Source: Saccoglossus kowalevskii (Eukaryota > Hemichordata > Enteropneusta > Harrimaniidae). Taken from it: 19,605 bases of DNA. The stretch covers positions 529,083 to 548,687 of the forward strand of contig NW_003124898.1 of the NCBI RefSeq assembly GCF_000003605.2, read 5' to 3'. The notes under the pieces are model-generated. The model made no database searches and was not told where the DNA came from. It worked only from the letters and a program-made list of their open reading frames with translations. Shown piece after piece: positions 1 through 10,042 of this stretch (positions are counted from its first letter, which is position 1; each line of letters opens with the position of its first letter). A program made the translations under genes and the position numbers.

Positions 1-620
1 CAAATGTATTGACAACATGAGAATGAATCTGATGCCCAGTGGTGATGTGAAACAAACCCAGGTCCTGGTAATATACTAAGACTGATTAACAAAGAAGTCA
101 TGTACATCAAGGTTCACTCAGATTTATGAATGCAGTTTCTTGAGCAAGTATACATGTATGACAAATAGTTTTGTTGCACTTGTGTACTCTGAGATTCTGA
201 ACATGGGTCAGTGGAAGTTTTTAGTTGTCAGTACAAAACTAGATTATGGGAAATCACTTGATGATGAGTTGTACCCACAAAGAGTACATATTTATTCACC
301 TGTTTGCAGATGTTCCTTGTACTACCTGTATTTTATAATCAAATAACGGGGACTGTGACATTTCATGTCTTGTTTTTAATTAACCGAGCATTTTACGTTT
401 GTGTATTTTGCCACTGAAAAGTTAGTTATCGAAGACAGCACAGCAATGGTGTTTATCCATTGCATCGCAATGCTATCAGCACGGTGATTGTTCAGCGAAA
501 CGAAAAATGTATAATTAGTCAGTGAAAAAAAATGCGTAAACAAAAAATATTTAACAGTACACCACTGGAAGATGCCAGGATAGAAGTTGTCAACATGTTG
601 CGAGATAAGAGTGAAAAAGT

Positions 621-1037
621 CTACTTATCATTTACAACTGTATGTTTTTTGTATTCCGCTTGCATGCTGGAAGCGTCTACGTCTTGTCTGTTTTTTTTGT
701 AGTTTGCGAGACTAGTTAAAAGCGCTTGAGGTAAGTTAAACAGGGTCGCGGACAGGGAGTAACACATCGCCGCAACTTGGGCCAGCATCTCATTTGCATA
801 TAACATCAACAGTGACTTGTCAATCAAGAGCAACATAAACAAAATTTCAGGACTTTTAATCACATACGCGTGCTTCGGTTCCCTATATTTAAAATCAATT
901 TTGAGTATGTTCCCGCATTGACAATGCTCCGAAATGTTAACACTATCTAGCCAAGACTGTCTGGGTAAGAAAAAGCCCACGAACCTGCATCTATACCTTA
1001 AGAAAAGTAGAAAAAAAATTTGAACAAAACAAATCAA
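621..1037 (-). other. unassigned 138-codon minus-strand open frame
   Basis: An open frame of 138 codons from ATG to stop. I do not recognise its product. The N-terminal part is hydrophobic and aromatic; the C-terminal part is more polar, with Asn, Lys and Asp. The middle (about 720-960) has more CpG than the surrounding intron. It lies antisense in what is probably an AARS1 intron. It could be a decayed mobile-element fragment, an antisense gene exon, or chance; chance is quite possible in a window this long. Confidence 0.15.
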
Positions 1038-1180
1038 AATGATATCAAATTATTTTGTGTTAATTAAAAATCAAATTTTATAGGGAAACTTAAACAGTAA
1101 AATATAAACAGATGCAAATGCAGGTTTTGTGTTTTGGAAGTAAGCATTTACTTAACAGTACGAGGAATTAATATATTGAG

Positions 1181-1322
1181 TACTGTAGAATACTTTATTT
1201 TAGCAGAAAAAACTTTTTGATTGTTTTGTATGGAGTTTATTTTCACTGATTCTTGATGAGTTGAAGGTAAAACATAGGAAAAAAGATATATTCACTGAAT
1301 TTTATTCCTGATGAAAATAAAA
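1181..1322 (+). mobile_element. truncated TA-flanked MITE, copy 1
   Basis: Begins TA then CTGTAGAATACTTTATTTTA, nearly the same as the left end of the full copy at 4311-4521. The two share in order the blocks GTTTTGTATGGAGTTTATTT / GTTTCGTATGGAAATTATTT, a TTTTCACTGATT block and the AGGAAAAAAGATAT block. The right terminal repeat is missing. Homology fades at about 1322, only some 16 bases before the exon that starts at 1339, so the element appears to supply the branch-point region of that intron. Confidence 0.7.
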
Positions 1323-1338
1323 GTAAATTTGTTTGCAG

Positions 1339-4300
1339 CTGTTATCCCAAGGTAAAGGATCTGGTGTGGATGATACAATAGGACTGGACGTACATGCCAT
1401 CAGTGAGCTGCAAGATACAAGAAAGGTCTCTGCCACGGATGATTCACCAAAATATAGCTATACATATGATGAACAGAACTCCAAATACGGTAAGATAGCA
1501 ATTTATCAACTATTGTAATGTACAACTCCGCATAATGTGTTAGCAAGATTGATGAGTGTTTAGGTTCCAAAATAAATTTATCTTGGGACAGGAAATGAGA
1601 AAATACCATTGACTTCCCATTTTAGACAAGTGTGCACACTGTAATGTCACATGGTAGAACACCAAAACAAGGATAAAATAAGTTTAAATATAAATTCATG
1701 GTAACAATAGCATCAACAAAGTTGTACATCAACAATGGATATGCTGTTGCTATGACGCAAACATTCAGCAATAAAATGCAACTTTTATGTACTGTATTAG
1801 AAGTACTTTATTTTCACTTGTCTTTGTTGGGACTTTCTGTTTCAATATCTATAAGGTCACCATGTCTGTAATGTCTAAAATGGGTTGTTGATAACCATGC
1901 GTTTATTCAGCGGTTCTATCACACTCAACTACAATGTCAGATTTTGCATTATTCTTGTGTTGCAACTGTAAACAACTCAGACTAATCTATCATTTAATGT
2001 TGTCTCAATTCTCTATAGAAACCTAAAAAAAAACAAAAAAAAAACATCCCAAACAGATTCATTAGCGTTTTGGTGTAGAAAGCCCTGATGAGAAAATTAA
2101 GTATACATGTATAACAATATATTCTGTGTATCTATATCACAAATAGGGTCCTCTAATATCGGGGGGTCTGGAAAGCAGAATTTTGGGTTAACGCAATCCC
2201 TCGTATATCAACTGATAGTTAATGAATTTCATTGGTCAGTTCCTGACTCAACAAGATATTAGAATAATCACACACTGTACTGAAAAAAACAGTTAGTAGT
2301 TATTTTAGAGTTTATTTTGTTTAATTTTTGTATTTTTTGTAGTATTCAATGCGATAGTTGCTACGGTGATAGCACTGAGGAAAGACAAGCAGTTTGTGAG
2401 TGAAGTGGACAATGGGGACGAGTGCGGTATGTTGTTAGATAAGACGTGTTTCTATGCTGAACAAGGTGGTCAAATATGGGATGAAGGATTCATGGAAAAA
2501 GAAAATAATCCAGTGAGTGATAATTTAAACCTCTCTTTGAATTGTCTGGAGAATGTCCAATATGGATGCGAGTGCGAGTGAATCCTACCTTGGGGGCGCT
2601 TTGTCTATCATTGATTGCAAGATTGTTTGGCTGATCTGAATTATGATTGGTGTTCCCAGTAAATTACCCGTACATCGTATCCATATAAAGCCAGATTCTC
2701 CTGATGCTTAGCGTTCAGTTGCAGATTCTACAAAGTCACCGCCCAGAATGTACCTGTAAATTTGATGTGATCGCAATTGTACAAGAAATGTTGGCACCCA
2801 TGCATGTTGTTATGGTATGAACACTGGTTGCCATAGCAATAAACTACCTACTGTAAAATACTTTATTTTCACTTGGAGTTAATTTTCGCTATTTTCACTG
2901 AAAGAATGATTCAGTGAAAATAAAATCCAGCGAATATACCTTTTTTCCTATATTTTTACATTCAACTTGCCAGAATTCAGTGAAAATAAATTCCAAACAA
3001 AACACCCAAAAAATCTTATCAGCGAAAATTAATTCCAGCTGAAATAAAGTATTTTACAGTAATCCAACTCTGTCACCATGGCACCATCTTATAATGAAGG
3101 CAAATATTTATAACTTTTGTTTGGGATGGCGTGTGAGTTGTCCTTCAATATGCCAGTTGCATCTAGGAAACAGTTGTCAAGGTGCACAGTCTCATATGTT
3201 TGTTTTCATCGTTTCTTTACCGTAGGATATTGAATTCAAAGTGACCAACGTCCAAGTTAAAGGTGGCTACATTTTACATATCGGTAAATTATCTGCTGTG
3301 GACAGCGAAGGAAAACTAAAAGTTGGTGATAAAATGAAACTTTATATTGATGAAGTAAGTACTGTTTCTATGGCGATAAAATGAAACTTTATATTGATGA
3401 AGTAAGTACTGTTTCTATGGCGATAAAATTAAACTTTATATTGATGAAGTAAGTACTGTTTCTATGGTGATAAAATGAAACTTTATATTGATGAAGTACA
3501 TTGTAAGTACTGTTTCTATGGTGATAAAATGAAACTTTATATTGATAAAGTAAGTACTGTTTCTATGGTGATAAAATGAAACTTTATATTGATGAAGTAA
3601 GTACTGTTTCTATGGTGATAAAATGAAACTTTATATTGATGAAGTAAGTACTGTTTCTATGGTGATAAAATGAAACTTTATATTGATGAAGTAAGTACTG
3701 TTTCTATGGCGATAAAATGAAACTTTATATTGATGAAGTGAGTACTGTTTCTATGAATTTGTAAACAAAATTTGATATTAATTAACTTGGTTCCTGTCTC
3801 TCTCCCAATTCTAATGTTGTTTGGTTTCCATGACAAAGAAAATGCTTAATTCTTCTCTGAAACCAATAGAACATTCATGAGTTAGAAGAACCTGACCTTG
3901 TGATGGAGGCCTATTCAGTTTTTAGTGTCTGTTTTGGATATATTTTTATATATATCTATAATATAAATTTTATAATTTTTTTTTTTAATTTTAAGACAGA
4001 ATGATTTTCTGTCTGCTATGTTACATACATACATTCCAATTTTGACTCAAATCTGAGATTAAAACTGACGATGTTGATTTCAGTCCTTCAAGACAGTTTG
4101 CTGCATTTTTTCTCTAATTTTTAATAGATTTTAAATTCATTGTCTCGCAGAGATTTTATCTTGTCTCATCAGTGTTTATGAATGAAAAAAGTTTTACCTT
4201 TAATTTCCTTATGCCTTACAATAAATGTTTGGTACAAACAACAAGCAGGTTTTTAGTAATTTAAAATCTGTGCCCAGAACTGCATATTTATGATGACTAG

Positions 4301-7300
4301 AAATACAATATACTGTAAAATACTTTATTTTAGCTGGAATTAATTTTTGCTGAAAAGATTTTTTGAGTGTTTCGTATGGAAATTATTTTCACTGATTTTT
4401 GTGAGTTGCATGTAAAATATAGAAAAAAAGGGATATTCGCTGGAATTTATTTTCACTAAATCACTCCTTCAGTGAAAATAGTGAAAATTAATTCCAAGTG
4501 AAAATCAAGTATTTTACAATACCATTAGCACATACAATATAGTCAGCCCCAAGGTACACTGTATCCAATCAACTTAAAGATCCCCAAACTAGACAGTTTA
4601 TTGTGCAATGTCGGTCACATCAATTAGGACACGAACATACTTATTCAGAGGTATCATTTGACCTTTGACATTGATTACATTTGTGTTAATTTCAGGCTCG
4701 TCGTCGACCTATCATGAGTAACCATACTGGTACCCATATGCTGAACTACGCCTTGAGAAAAGTTCTTGGAGAGGCTGATCAGAAAGGTTCCTTAGTAGCA
4801 CCAGACAAGCTACGATTCGATTTTACTGCCAAGGTACGTCTTTCCAGCTCATTTCACATATCTTCTCTCTGATATTATGATCTTCGGTATTTGGCCTTCT
4901 GCATGAGATGTTTCTCACATAAAGTTTACGGGGAATCTCAAGCTTGGTTTCCACAATGGCTGCTTTATAGGAGCAATGATTTTCAAAATGACATAGGTAA
5001 TAGACCTTTCAATGCATTGTTTTTTTATGTGAAATTGAAACACTCGCTGCGTGATGACCACTGCCTTTTATGTGAAGAAAAAAATTGGTCAAGAATCTCA
5101 TCCACTTTTGTGACCTTCCACAGATTATCGCTCATGCAATTCAAAATTAGTAGTTGGAACAAAATTGAAAACCATTCAGTTTGATTTATAATTATTAAAT
5201 ACATGTATAGAGAAAAGGAATATCATAACATTGTCTTATTTGTCTGCTTTTTCATCTTAACTGTACTTTATTACTGATGCAGGGTGCCATGACAACGGAG
5301 CAAGTGCAATCAGCAGAGCAAATCACTAATGAAATGGTGCAGAAATCGCAACCAGTCTATGCTAAAAATTCCCCCTTAGCCGTTGCCAAGGCGATCCAGG
5401 GATTGCGTGCAGTCTTTGATGAGGTGAATATTTGTTTGATTTTGTAGAAAAAATGGTTTGCCTCAAATCAAGTTTGTATTTGTTTAAATAATTCATACTG
5501 CTATCATTGTGCAAAGAATAACTGTGGAATGACATCAAATAAAATATGTTACTTAGCAATGAATTCCCAATTTGATGTCCAGACATCCAAATGTTGACTG
5601 TGCCAGTCAATAAAATTCAATATTTTAACTGTATTTCAGGTGTACCCCGATCCAGTACGAGTCATATCTATAGGTATACCAGTTGAAGATATGGAAGCTG
5701 ATCCATCCGGTCCAGCTGGAGCAACAACTTCCATCGAATTCTGTGGTGGAACGTAGGTTAAATTCATTCATTCTATCATTAATTTAGTTTGAAGTCTGCA
5801 AGAAAAAGATACTATTGAAGAATTTACAAGTTCTTATTAGTTTTGGTACAAATCTGTTCATAGTAATAAGCTTAATTTGCATTTTAAGCATTCTTGTTCC
5901 ACAGCTATCACATTGATTGTACAGTAACCAATTTCATATGAAACTTTATTACTTTCTGTAGGACTGATTAATTTGTAGTACATGTGTGTGCACTTTACAT
6001 TGCTTGTTTGTATACTACTGTAAATGCATTAATTATTCGCTAGTTTTTAATTTTGTTATTTTTGCTGATAAGTAAAATCCACTAATTTAAAAATAAATCC
6101 ATGTGAACATGAAGAATAACAATAGAACATTGTTTCCCTGCCAAGATGGTGACATTGCTCAAAATATCAAAATAATTGAATTAAATGCCAGTGAAAATAA
6201 ATGGTTTTACAGTACAGTACAGTATTTCTTAGTATGAACTGTATCTGCTGAGTTGTTGGATAATTGACTAAGGCAATCTGCGTTGTGTCGTCACAGGAAG
6301 CGCTGTCCCAGTGTCATATGACGCCTTACTAGCCGATTTTGGCTAAAATAGCGCTCCGCCGCCTCTTTACACTAGTGTTTATACACGGAACTTGATACTT
6401 CTTTTTCCTATTTAAGTTGCTTTTTAATCGCGTATTGTAGTGAAATATTGTTTAGTGGGTGAAATATTAATGTCATAAATAATTCAATCTTCGAAACAAC
6501 AGAAACTAACACATAATAACGATAATAAAATTTGTGTTTGAAGTTCGAAAGTACCTGCGTAATTTCCGGTTTCAACTAGTTCGAAAATAGAACGTCCTTG
6601 AACGCGATAAAATCACGCGTAGTACGCCTTCCGAAACAGACACTAGCAGCGTAAACTTATTGCTAATTTGGGCCCAGTTTGTTCTTACATGTTTTCTAAG
6701 TTTTATTTATCATTATTTAGTAAAAATGCCCCTTAAACGATTTAATATATCCGTAAAATACGTGGCAATCGACGGCTGACTTCGAAAAGTTCGAAATTTC
6801 GAACAAACTCCCGGCACACCTTGCGCGATATGCGTCAGATCGGTGTAGAAGACGCCGACCTGCAGCGTCAATGAGGCAATCTGATTAAAATCCGATGTAG
6901 GTATGAGGCTCCAAATTTTTTTTTTCTTTTTTTTCTTTTTCTTTATATAACCCTTTATGTTATATTTATTTGTATTTTAGTTTGAATATGTAGATTTTTT
7001 GGTTTTTACTTGTCGTTAATCAGTTCTTAGAAAATCGTGTCCCAGTCGTTTATAATATAAAGGGTTATAAAAAATAAAAAAATTGGAGCCTCATACCTAC
7101 ATCGGTTTTTAATCAGATTGTTGACTAAGGTAGCTCTGACAGTCATTCAGGATTATTGTAGTTACTATGTTATCTCTATTTTGGCAGCCATCTTCTAAAT
7201 AGTGGTCACATCGGTCCATTTGTCATTGTAACAGAAGAGGCCATAGCGAAAGGAATACGACGTATTGTAGCCATCACTGGTGATGACGCACAAAAGGTGA

Positions 7301-9708
7301 GTCAAGCATTTACGATGTGTACACACTGGTTGTAATTAAAATAACGTAAGGATGATTAATTTATAACTGATAATTTGTGACGATGTGTGTTCAAAGAAAT
7401 ATTAAAAGCAAAATGACATCAAAATGTTTTTTTAGAGTTCTTTGCTAATTTAGTCAACTTTTATTGCATGTACTTATTTTCTTTAGGCAATAAATCGTGC
7501 TGATATGCTTGAAGAAGAAATAGACAAGCTGACACAGAAAATAAAAGACAATAGTACGAAGCAGGTGTATATGCCAAAAGAACTTAGTAAAGAAATTGTG
7601 TCAATTGGTGATGTAAGTATTTTTGTAATGGGAGTATAAACCAAGTGGCAACATCCTGCTTTCAATTTTTTTTTTTTTTTTTTACTATCCCTGTAACATT
7701 TTAAACATGACTTGTGGTTTGATGATTGTGGCACATTGTCCGCCATTTTTAATTGTCATCCTGAATTTCTGATTTGGTAATTTGAGGGAATTTGTGAGGA
7801 CAGAATCTTGTGCAAGTTGCTGTGACTTCATGCATTAAGTACACTTGTGAAAATTCATGAGTGAAAATTCATGAGTAAAAATTCTTTTGTGAAATTAAAG
7901 TTGAATTTCAGTATGTTAATGTGATGCTTGTTTAACTATCTGTTCTGTGTCATTTGCAGTGTAAAAGTCTCTTAGTTGCTATGGTTACAAATGTATGGGT
8001 AACAGAGTAACCCTAAATCTTATGAATTTAAAAAAAATACGCAACGGAAAATGCCCTCCAATGACCGTTGGGGGCACCAAACCTGATATATTAACAGATA
8101 TACGAATGGAGAATCTGTTTTGTCATTTGTGCATATCGTGAAAAATGATTGTGAACCTGTTTGTTGAGTTGATTGAATGCATTTCTGATGTTTGACAGGA
8201 TCTGAATGTAGCAATTGTGCCGCAATGGAGAAAAGATGGGATGAGAAAAAAATTAAAAGATTTGAAGAAAATTATGGACGACTTGGACAAAGCCAGAAAA
8301 GCAGCCATAATACAAAATGTATGTAACATACGAGTTAGTTTTACCATTGAATAGTGAGTGTTCTACAAATTTATACTATTCTTGGTCATGTGACCATTGT
8401 CAAGGCCATATGTTTATATACTGGATGTGAACATATAACTGTACATAACTTCAAACCTTACTAAGACTCTGGAGCTGACAAAGAGGTGAAGTTCTTTCTG
8501 AACTATTGGCCAAAGAAGTGGTTGGAACCCACAATATCAATCCCAGCAGTTAGATTCTATCGATTGAATTACAGAATTATTGAATCATTGAATCATGGTA
8601 AATACATACATACATTAGAATGAGCAAAAGTCATCTTTTATCATCATTTACAAAATAAAATCCACATCATTTTTTCCAAAAAAGACTAGCCAATCAGGAA
8701 TTATGTTCATTAGGTCCAAAATTATTAAAAAAAAAAATTTAGCACATAAAAATATGTTAATTGTAGGGCTAACCTTTTTATCGTTTTGGCGGGAAATAGT
8801 ATGAAGTTCACAAAGTGTTAATACATTGTCCGTTGAAAGCCTTCTCAGATGAGAAAAAAATGATATCAGTCTGCAACGTGTTAAAACAAGAATTTGTTGT
8901 TAGTTATTTAAAATTTCATTTCTCATAATATCAGGTGAAAGAGATGACCAAGAAGTTGATAGAAGAGAAACCGAACCAACCATTAGTTGTCATGACACTA
9001 GATGCAGATTCCAACTCTAAAGCGTTAGATGCTGCGTTGAAAGAATACCGTAACTTATCACCGCAGACTGCTGCTATGTTGTTTAGTGTGGATCGAGAAA
9101 ACAGGAAAATTATATGTCTCTGCCATGTGCCCCAGGTAAGGAGAATTATCTGTGTTGCCAGGACAACATCTTGCCTCTTGGAAACTAAAGCCAACCTCTG
9201 TCATGTCATAATTTCTTTTCGTTGCTCTCACAAATAAAAAATGGGCAAATGTATTTACTTTAATATAAGTGAACTTAGTGGTTCAAAGAATGGATAACAC
9301 TAACCAAATGTAGCAGATAATAAACCAGACTGTAGCTAAGTTTGTGCTATAGATTTATTACGAGATAGAACTGGGTTGATGCAACATATCTCCAATCCAA
9401 TTCAAAGAACAGCTGAAGTAAATTACACGTATTTTGACCAGTAGTAGCTATGGAAACAAACATGACTTTACTGTGAACAGGACTGATCAAAATAACCCGT
9501 GTTGTAAATGTTCTCTCAATGTTTTTCCATGTAGGAAGGAATTGCTAAAGGTCTGAAAGCCGGGGAGTGGGTCAGGCACGTATCAAGCTCACTGAATGGC
9601 AAAGGAGGTGGCAAAGACTCGTCTGCACAGGCATCCGGTGATAATATTAATGGCTTGGATGAAGCGAGTAAACTTGCAAAAGAGTTTGCGGAACTGAAAC
9701 TGAAATAA
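1339..9708 (+). CDS. AARS1: alanyl-tRNA synthetase, cytoplasmic (3' eleven exons)
   Basis: Charges tRNA-Ala with alanine and hydrolyses mischarged Ser/Gly-tRNA-Ala. Exons: 1339-1489, 2343-2512, 3226-3354, 4696-4833, 5283-5423, 5640-5752, 7188-7296, 7487-7612, 8199-8318, 8935-9135, 9535-9708 (stop TAA 9706-9708). All introns are GT-AG and the phases join, giving 523 residues. They align by eye with the C-terminal part of animal AARS1, for example [22 protein letters not shown] and [13 protein letters not shown]. The aminoacylation core lies upstream, outside the window. The editing domain has the expected metal ligands: HTGTH (encoded residues 160 and 164) and FCGGTH (Cys278, His282). The codon for the Thr just before His282 is split by the sixth intron. 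The C-Ala domain follows, with [11 protein letters not shown] at 488-498. The C-terminus is complete and no key residue is missing. No mitochondrial form is suggested: the match is to the cytosolic type. Confidence 0.96.
1490..2342 (+). other. AARS1 intron (853 bp)
   Basis: Donor GTAAGA at 1490, acceptor TTTTTTGTAG ending at 2342. AT-rich. A degenerate scrap at about 1790-1816 (TACTGT... then AAGTACTTTATTTTCACTT) resembles a MITE terminus, but no second end was found. A-rich run at 2025-2044. No gene recognised. Confidence 0.8.
2513..3225 (+). other. AARS1 intron (713 bp)
   Basis: Donor GTGAGT at 2513, acceptor CCGTAG ending at 3225. It contains the complete MITE at 2849-3061; the rest is unremarkable intron sequence. 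Confidence 0.85.
2849..3061 (-). mobile_element. complete TA-flanked MITE, copy 2 (reverse orientation)
   Basis: An element of about 209 bp (2851-3059) flanked by TA at 2849-2850 and 3060-3061. The left end CTGTAAAATACTTTATTTT and the right end AAATAAAGTATTTTACAG are inverted repeats. Along its whole length it is the reverse complement of the copy at 4311-4521, including the Y-rich block near 2940 (CTTTTTTCCTATATTTTTAC). A TA target duplication is typical of Tc1/mariner-type and related non-autonomous elements. There is no coding capacity, so the mobilising transposase cannot be named. Confidence 0.85.
3325..3754 (+). repeat. 47-bp minisatellite, nine copies, of exon end plus splice donor
   Basis: Nine head-to-tail units start at 3325, 3372, 3419, 3466, 3520, 3567, 3614, 3661 and 3708. 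The fourth has a 7-base insertion (CATTGTA) and is 54 long. The first unit is the authentic end of the AARS1 exon: its first 30 bases encode [10 protein letters not shown], and its next bases are the donor GTAAGTACTG. Every later unit therefore carries a near-copy of the last ten codons and of the donor (GTGAGT in the ninth). Units differ by one or a few substitutions, for example ATG to ATT in the third and GATGAA to GATAAA in the fifth. The array expanded within the intron from the exon/intron boundary. Confidence 0.97.
3755..4695 (+). other. AARS1 intron, part after the minisatellite
   Basis: The rest of the 1341-bp intron (3355-4695; acceptor TTTCAG ending at 4695). It has a very AT-rich low-complexity patch at about 3938-3995 and the complete MITE at 4311-4521. 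No gene seen. Confidence 0.8.
4311..4521 (+). mobile_element. complete TA-flanked MITE, copy 3
   Basis: An element of about 207 bp (4313-4519) with TA at 4311-4312 and 4520-4521. It starts CTGTAAAATACTTTATTTTA and ends AAGTATTTTACA. Inside are several imperfect repeats of a TTTTCACTGA / TCAGTGAAAA motif in both orientations, so the element can fold on itself. It lies opposite in orientation to the copy at 2849-3061, and the two flank one coding exon. Confidence 0.85.
4834..5282 (+). other. AARS1 intron (449 bp)
   Basis: Donor GTACGT at 4834, acceptor GATGCAG ending at 5282. A 97-codon open stretch inside (4891-5184) has no recognisable similarity and is taken as chance. No repeat identified. 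Confidence 0.8.
6016..6214 (+). mobile_element. TA-flanked MITE of a related but different family
   Basis: Starts TA then CTGTAAATGCATTAATTATT (from 6018) and ends AAATAAATGGTTTTACAG (to 6212), followed by TA at 6213-6214. The terminal CTGTAAA/TTTTACAG is shared with copies 1-3, but the next bases and the interior differ, which suggests a separate subfamily or a strongly diverged copy. The right end is followed by extra ACAGTACAGTA copies of the terminus. Confidence 0.65.
6264..7130. mobile_element. 847-bp transposon-like insertion with 10-bp target duplication
   Basis: The perfect 10-bp direct repeat TTGACTAAGG lies at 6264-6273 and 7121-7130 and flanks an insert of 847 bp (6274-7120). The insert starts CAATCTG and ends CAGATTG, so its termini are a 7-bp inverted repeat. 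A longer inverted pair lies inside (see 6877-7120). The insert is richer in CpG than the intron around it and has no open frame of useful length. Target duplications of 9-11 bp are typical of Mutator-like elements; other families with 8-bp duplications fit less well. The family is not identified. It looks non-autonomous. Confidence 0.75.
6877..7120. repeat. inverted repeat (hairpin) inside the 847-bp insertion
   Basis: The left arm 6877-6958 begins CAATCTGATTAAAATCCGAT. The right arm 7057-7120, read on the other strand, begins CAATCTGATTAAAAACCGAT. Both continue through GTAGGTATGAGGCTCC, a T-rich tract and ATAACCCTTTAT. The arms are nearly identical and separated by about 98 bases, so this 244-bp block can form a long stem. 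Confidence 0.9.
7613..8198 (+). other. AARS1 intron (586 bp)
   Basis: Donor GTAAGT at 7613, acceptor TTTGACAG ending at 8198. It holds a T run at about 7667-7683 and a short tandem duplication at 7847-7884 (GTGAAAATTCATGA twice, then GTAAAAATTC). Nothing else was recognised. Confidence 0.8.
8319..8934 (+). other. AARS1 intron (616 bp)
   Basis: Donor GTATGT at 8319, acceptor ATATCAG ending at 8934. AT-rich; no gene or repeat recognised. Confidence 0.8.
9136..9534 (+). other. AARS1 last intron (399 bp)
   Basis: Donor GTAAGG at 9136, acceptor CATGTAG ending at 9534. No gene or repeat recognised. Confidence 0.8.
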
Positions 9709-9832
9709 TGGCTGCTTACAATTCACAGAGGATGAAGCTTTGTTCCCGTAATACTTAACACTTCCTGTCAATCAAAGTATATCAAAAAACAACTTTCATG
9801 TGAATAATGATAATGCTTCATTTTTGAGATGA

Positions 9833-9838
9833 AATAAA
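9833..9838 (+). terminator. AARS1 polyadenylation signal candidate
   Basis: The canonical hexamer AATAAA starts 125 bases after the AARS1 stop codon. A second AATAAA lies at 9971-9976, followed by a T-rich stretch near 10000-10007, so a longer 3' UTR ending near 10 kb is also possible. Confidence 0.55.
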
Positions 9839-10042
9839 ACTAACAGTAATTAACTATCACAATGTAAGAAAATATTCTCAGAAACTTTAAAGTAATTCCA
9901 ATTTATTCATATTACCCAGTAATATTACTGGTACTGTCACATTAAAGTGAAAGTTTGAGACATAAAAATTAATAAAATATATGTAAATTAATATCTAAAT
10001 TGTTTTTTACAAGTCATTCACATGTATGTTACACGTTTGTCG

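Larger units (their letters stand above)
1..1338. other. AARS1 intron or upstream DNA
   Basis: No AARS1 coding exon was recognised here. The first exon at 1339 opens in phase 0 with an acceptor AG at 1337-1338, so the preceding AARS1 exon lies upstream of the window and this stretch is most simply intron. It contains an unassigned minus-strand open frame (621-1037) and a truncated MITE copy (1181-1322), which are listed separately. The remainder is AT-rich sequence without a recognisable gene. Confidence 0.6.
5753..7187 (+). other. AARS1 intron (1435 bp), repeat-filled
   Basis: The donor is GTAGGT at 5753, the acceptor TTTTGGCAG ending at 7187. This is the longest AARS1 intron in the window. 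Most of its length comes from a MITE at 6016-6214 and an 847-bp transposon-like insertion at 6274-7120; without them about 390 bp would remain. It interrupts the FCGGT/H editing-site motif. Confidence 0.85.

Noticed and set aside
540-640. Possible upstream AARS1 exon (open stretch reading DARIEVVNMLRDKSEKV).
   Set aside because: It does not resemble the AARS1 region expected before the exon at 1339, and no fitting acceptor-donor pair with the right phase was found.
9916-9931. Perfect 16-bp palindrome CCAGTAATATTACTGG containing TAATATTAC, the nonanucleotide of rolling-circle replication origins of some small DNA viruses.
   Set aside because: In real origins the nonanucleotide sits in the loop of a stem-loop; here it is the centre of the palindrome itself. 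There is no Rep gene nearby, and the site lies just after AARS1 in its 3' flank.
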